From contig NZ_FQWQ01000005.1 of NCBI RefSeq assembly GCF_900129725.1, positions 496,001-560,000 of the forward strand: a DNA stretch of 64,000 nucleotides. The letters are read 5' to 3'. The notes under the pieces were generated by a model. The model was not told the origin of the DNA. It worked only from the letters and a program-made list of their open reading frames with translations, and did not search any database. The stretch comes from Chryseolinea serpens. GTDB lineage: Bacteria > Bacteroidota > Bacteroidia > Cytophagales > Cyclobacteriaceae. Below, piece after piece: positions 60,764 through 64,000 of this stretch (the first letter of the stretch is position 1; each line of letters begins with the position of its first letter). The translations under genes and the position numbers were made by a program.

Positions 60764-61079
60764 CGGGTTCGTAACCAAAAAAGAATTTCTGTGTTAAGTT
60801 TTTGTTGAGCCTTCAGCGCCTCATTCGTTTGCATGGTCGGCGAAAAAGCGTCAAACGTCGTGTCTCAACGGGCCAGGCATGCCCTTTACAGAAGGGTGAT
60901 CCGCTTGCCCTGGAACCTATTTCAACGTTTTCCGATGCAGTGACCGTGCGTGTACGATAGAGACAAGCACCGGACGCGTTAGCGTGCGCACATCACAATT
61001 GATTTTTGTTGGCGTATAAATTCTTTTATCTTGCGCCCCATTTATAGATTTGTAACCGACCCGGACCTTTTGAAATTGA
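60764..61079 (+). promoter_or_regulatory. Intergenic region with SET-protein promoter
   Basis: The region has no gene. A good promoter, TTTG at 61005-61008, 18-base spacer, TATCTTGC at 61027-61034, precedes the SET gene by about 45 bases. I see no terminator for the TauE/SafE gene beyond weak hairpins. Confidence 0.55.
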
Positions 61080-61604
61080 ATGGCACTACTCGAAAAGCAA
61101 CTTTACGTTAAGAAGTCAACGATCCCCAACGCAGGCCAAGGTCTGTTCACAAAGAAATTCATCCCCAAAGGCACGCTCATCGTCGAATACAAAGGCCGCC
61201 GCAGCACCTGGGCTGAGGTGAAAGACGAAGACGGCAAGAACGGCTACATCTTTTTCATCAACCGCAACAACGTGATCGATGGCCTGCCCTACAAAAGTGC
61301 GCTGGCTCGCTACGCCAACGACGCCCGCGGCCTGGTGCGCATCAAAGGACTGCTGAACAACTCCGAATATTCCGTCGACGGTGTGAAAGCCTACATCGAA
61401 TCCAAGAAAGACATCCCGGCCGGTTCCGAGATCTTCGTGGACTATGGAAAAGATTACTGGAAAGTGATCCGCGAAAACGTGAAGTTGTGGAAACAAGAGG
61501 AGAAAGAAGCCAAACGGAAGAACGGCACTCCCCTGAAATCAAAGAAAGGCGCGGGCAAGAAGAAAGCTCACGCCACGGCTAAGCGAATGGAGCACGGGCA
61601 CTGA
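61080..61604 (+). CDS. SET-domain protein with lysine-rich tail
   Basis: 174 residues. SET core: YVKKSTIPNAGQGLFTKKFI (start of the fold), YKGRRSTWAEV, RYANDARG in the place of the RFINHSC-like motif, and IFVDYGKDYW as the C-terminal catalytic Tyr motif. Such enzymes methylate lysines with S-adenosylmethionine. The last about 45 residues (EEKEAKRKNG, KSKKGAGKKKAHATAKR) are basic and like histone H1 tails, so the enzyme may bind nucleic acid or be its own substrate. Its target is unknown. Confidence 0.87.
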   Translation: MALLEKQLYVKKSTIPNAGQGLFTKKFIPKGTLIVEYKGRRSTWAEVKDEDGKNGYIFFINRNNVIDGLPYKSALARYANDARGLVRIKGLLNNSEYSVDGVKAYIESKKDIPAGSEIFVDYGKDYWKVIRENVKLWKQEEKEAKRKNGTPLKSKKGAGKKKAHATAKRMEHGH

Positions 61605-64000
61605 TCAGTGCAACGCTCTCTCCTGCTCGTCTAACCGCTGTGCAGCACTGGCGGCGTACAGATCAAATCCTTTCCGGGCCGCCTCCGCGGCATAGGCCTT
61701 CAACAGGCGTATCGAATTGCCATTGACCTGCAAAGCTTCCGCCAAAATGGTGTAGGCACGAAACCCGTTCAGATCCTGGGCGCGATAAAATTCCGCGGCC
61801 GCAATAATGCCCTCTTCAAAGTAAGGATTGTAAGTAGCCAGGATCGCATATTGCTTTTCCGCCGTCACCGAGTCTGCACTGGATTCTGCGACCACTGCCG
61901 TGTATAGAAATTTCTCCAGGCTTTGTGAATCATCGAACGTGATGTCCTTGTTAATCTGCCGTGCCAGCGCGCGCGCTTCTTTGCGGTGGGCCAGCATGAG
62001 CAACTCGAAATGGCGCACGTTGTTGTAAAGATTTTTATCGGTCAGTTCCAGCCCGGCAATGCGGTTGAAGAGATTGATGGCGGGTGCCAGGCGATCGGCC
62101 TCGAAGTAGCGGCGGCTAAGATCCAGGAGCGCCTGCGCTTTATAGTTGGCGTTGTCGAATGTGTTGGCGAGCCGGTTGAAGTCCGTGGAGTCGCCCAGTC
62201 CAATGCGGTAGCGGCAGTATTGATATTTTTCTGCATCCGTCCCCTGGAGCACGTCCTGCAGCGGCATCGTCAGGATCTTTTTCATTTGCACGGAGATGGC
62301 TTGGCGTGTCACATCGCGGTCGCGCGACACCGAGTCCCAGGCCATCAGCGCTTCCGGGATCCGGCGGGCTTCTGTCAGGGCAATGGCACTATAGAAACGC
62401 GCTTCCTTGTAGGCATACGTGTCGGCATACGTAAAATAGCTGTTGGCCAAATTCGGATTTCGTTGCTCCAGTGCCCACAATCCCATGATGTAATTGAATT
62501 TTCCCTGGTACTGTTGGCTCAGGTACACCTGCTCGGCCAATATTTCCAACGCTTTCGACACATTTCCCCGGTGATAATAGGCAAACGCCAGAGACGACTT
62601 GAGCGCCTCACTAAAATCGCTGTTCAACGAATCGCTGGCCATGCGATAGGCTTCGTTGATGAAAACCGTATCGACTGTCGTCGCATATTTCATGATGTAG
62701 TTGTTCAACAACGTAGCGGAATACAGGTTGAGTTGTTTGGCGGCGAGAGGATCCACCTTCGTCTTGAATTCCTGCGTTTGCGCAGTAGAGAGCGCCAGGG
62801 CGTTGCTCATCACCGCAGGTGCGGTAGCATCGAAAAGCTTTAGCACCGAATCGGTGTTCACCGGCACGTGCTCGGTGGCGGCCAGGGCGAAGAAGTTGGT
62901 TTCGGCCGAAGCCTGCGACAGGCGGTTGCGCCGTGCACGCTCCAGGTAGAACACGGACGAATCCAGGTTGTGGAGCTTGGCGTAGACGTAGCCGAGGTTG
63001 TTTTCCAGCGCGCCGTTGCCCGGCATCACATGGAGGCCATGCTGATATTCGGGGATGGCGCCTTCCAGGTTGCCTTCGCGCACATAGGCGTTGCCGGCGT
63101 TGGTCAGCGAAAACGGTGTGGGGTGTTTGGCGTTGGCGTAGGCATAGTTCAGGTGAGCGCCCTCAAAATCGTAGCCCGCAGCCTTGAGACGACCCAGGGC
63201 ATAGTTGGAGTGGTTGTTTTGGAACGCCTGGGCGCGGCCTTTGTCGTAGAACGATAGCGCATAGGTGGAGTTGCCCATGAGCGTATACAGATCGCCCGCA
63301 CTGTTATATAATCCACCCGTGCCGTGAAATACATATTCTTGCCAGTTGGAGTAGAAGACAAACGCCAACATGGCGATCATGCCCGCAAAGCGATACGTGA
63401 AATAGGGCATGCGGGTGGGCTGGTACAACACTTTATACACCGCCATGTTGCGCGCCAGCATCAGCACAAAATTCGAGAAGACATAGATGAAGAAGATCAA
63501 CCCGTAGCCCAGGTGACTGAAGATGATAAAGTCTCGGATGATCTTCAGCGCCGGGTCGTTCGCGTTGCCCAGCAGCTGGGCCGTTGTGGCAAAGGCCATC
63601 GCACCCATCGCCAGGAAAAAATAGCCGCCAAAGGGATGGTAGGGAAAGATGTTGGCATACAAAGATTCGCGTTTGCGAAATCCCCACACCCCCAGCACCG
63701 CCGAGATGGTCAGCAACAAATACAAGTTGATATACAGGAATTTCCACTGCACAATACCCAGCTCGTGCAGGCAGGTGATGATGAGGTTGGCGAGGTAGAT
63801 TACGCTGATGATCAAAAAATGGCGCAAACTTTTTGAAGTCCCCTGGTTGGAGATAAACACCAGCGACGCAAAAATTTCATGGGCAACGATGATGATGAAC
63901 AACACCGTCACAATGATTGCGGGCGTGTAGCCTGTGAGCGTAAGTTGATAGAATGGAAAGGGAACGGTTGAAAAGATAGCGATCACCAGGGCCAGAAGGA
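61605..64000 (-). CDS. Large membrane protein with TPR-type repeats, 5'-truncated
   Basis: The frame is open to the right edge and still codes for a hydrophobic helix (LLALVIAIFS) at 63986-64000, so the start is outside the window. Residues in view: six or seven membrane helices in the first 230 residues, then about 560 residues of helical TPR-like repeats (YNSAGDLYTLMGNSTYALSF, LENNLGYVYAKLHNLDSSVF, LAFAYYHRGNVSKALEILAE). No catalytic motif is seen. It may be a periplasm-facing scaffold or a protein of gliding/secretion type. It converges with the SET gene; only 0 bases separate their stops. Confidence 0.8.
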   Translation of the reverse strand, partial: LLALVIAIFSTVPFPFYQLTLTGYTPAIIVTVLFIIIVAHEIFASLVFISNQGTSKSLRHFLIISVIYLANLIITCLHELGIVQWKFLYINLYLLLTISAVLGVWGFRKRESLYANIFPYHPFGGYFFLAMGAMAFATTAQLLGNANDPALKIIRDFIIFSHLGYGLIFFIYVFSNFVLMLARNMAVYKVLYQPTRMPYFTYRFAGMIAMLAFVFYSNWQEYVFHGTGGLYNSAGDLYTLMGNSTYALSFYDKGRAQAFQNNHSNYALGRLKAAGYDFEGAHLNYAYANAKHPTPFSLTNAGNAYVREGNLEGAIPEYQHGLHVMPGNGALENNLGYVYAKLHNLDSSVFYLERARRNRLSQASAETNFFALAATEHVPVNTDSVLKLFDATAPAVMSNALALSTAQTQEFKTKVDPLAAKQLNLYSATLLNNYIMKYATTVDTVFINEAYRMASDSLNSDFSEALKSSLAFAYYHRGNVSKALEILAEQVYLSQQYQGKFNYIMGLWALEQRNPNLANSYFTYADTYAYKEARFYSAIALTEARRIPEALMAWDSVSRDRDVTRQAISVQMKKILTMPLQDVLQGTDAEKYQYCRYRIGLGDSTDFNRLANTFDNANYKAQALLDLSRRYFEADRLAPAINLFNRIAGLELTDKNLYNNVRHFELLMLAHRKEARALARQINKDITFDDSQSLEKFLYTAVVAESSADSVTAEKQYAILATYNPYFEEGIIAAAEFYRAQDLNGFRAYTILAEALQVNGNSIRLLKAYAAEAARKGFDLYAASAAQRLDEQERALH

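Noticed and set aside
1-64000. CRISPR array, tRNA, rRNA, prophage or integrative element
   Set aside because: No regularly spaced direct repeats, no cloverleaf, and no integrase, transposase or phage gene could be seen.

Overview
The window looks like a chromosomal segment of a Bacteroidota bacterium, most likely a soil- or rhizosphere-type member of the Cytophagales. The evidence is the gene families (FtsX/MacB-type permeases without a local ATPase, a TonB-dependent receptor with a carboxypeptidase-like N-terminal domain, GbsR/MarR regulators, DUF4097 proteins, a ThuA-GH9 glycosidase) and Bacteroidota-type promoters (TTG at -33, TAnnTTTG-like at -7). No rRNA, tRNA, CRISPR array, transposase or integrase was seen.

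Layout. 1-2.4 kb: 5' part of an ABC permease on the minus strand. 2.6-8.7 kb: a tight plus-strand cluster of five unrecognised proteins, three with phasin-like helical N-termini and several with Ig-like domains, running into a geranylgeranyl-diphosphate-synthase-like enzyme and a geranylgeranyl-reductase-like flavoprotein. A clean palindrome sits inside its putative promoter. 8.7-15.8 kb: a second permease and a very large type-3-copper (tyrosinase-like) protein whose reading frame is broken near 12.43-12.49 kb. 16.2-24.7 kb: a MarR/GNAT pair with a perfect operator, small enzymes and regulators (AraC, two SDRs, HxlR, a flavodoxin-fold oxidoreductase) and a third permease. 25.1-27.3 kb: a lipoprotein copper amine oxidase. 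27.3-35.3 kb: a self-contained phosphotransferase system (IIA, IIB, a fused IIC-IID, EI, HPr) plus NagB, divergent from a ThuA-GH9 glycosidase. Together these read as a glucosamine or chitosan-oligosaccharide pathway. 35.5-37.7 kb: peroxide defence (AhpD-like, AhpC-like, OxyR). 38.3-44.4 kb: a GbsR-type regulator, a ferritin-like protein, small membrane proteins, an epimerase, and a secreted protein followed by a phospholipase-D-like protein. 44.7-47.7 kb: ECF sigma factor, HEAT-repeat anti-sigma factor and two exported DUF4097 proteins.

48-60.8 kb looks like a sulfur-related regulon: a YeiH/PSE-type transporter, a PhyH dioxygenase, an ATP-grasp enzyme, a TonB receptor and a TauE/SafE permease. 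Four promoters share a 17-base operator of the form TCTA-N9-TAGA or a close variant. Three untranslated regions encode tiny peptides with runs of three or four cysteines. One of these lies directly after a SAM-I-like riboswitch and one lies directly before an intrinsic terminator. I read this as cysteine- and SAM-responsive leader control, and it is the most interesting signal here together with the phasin-like/isoprenoid cluster.

Two clusters of palindromic repeats (51.9-52.1 kb and 59.7-59.8 kb) sit in strongly C-depleted stretches. The window ends with a small SET-domain protein and a large membrane TPR protein that runs off the right edge.
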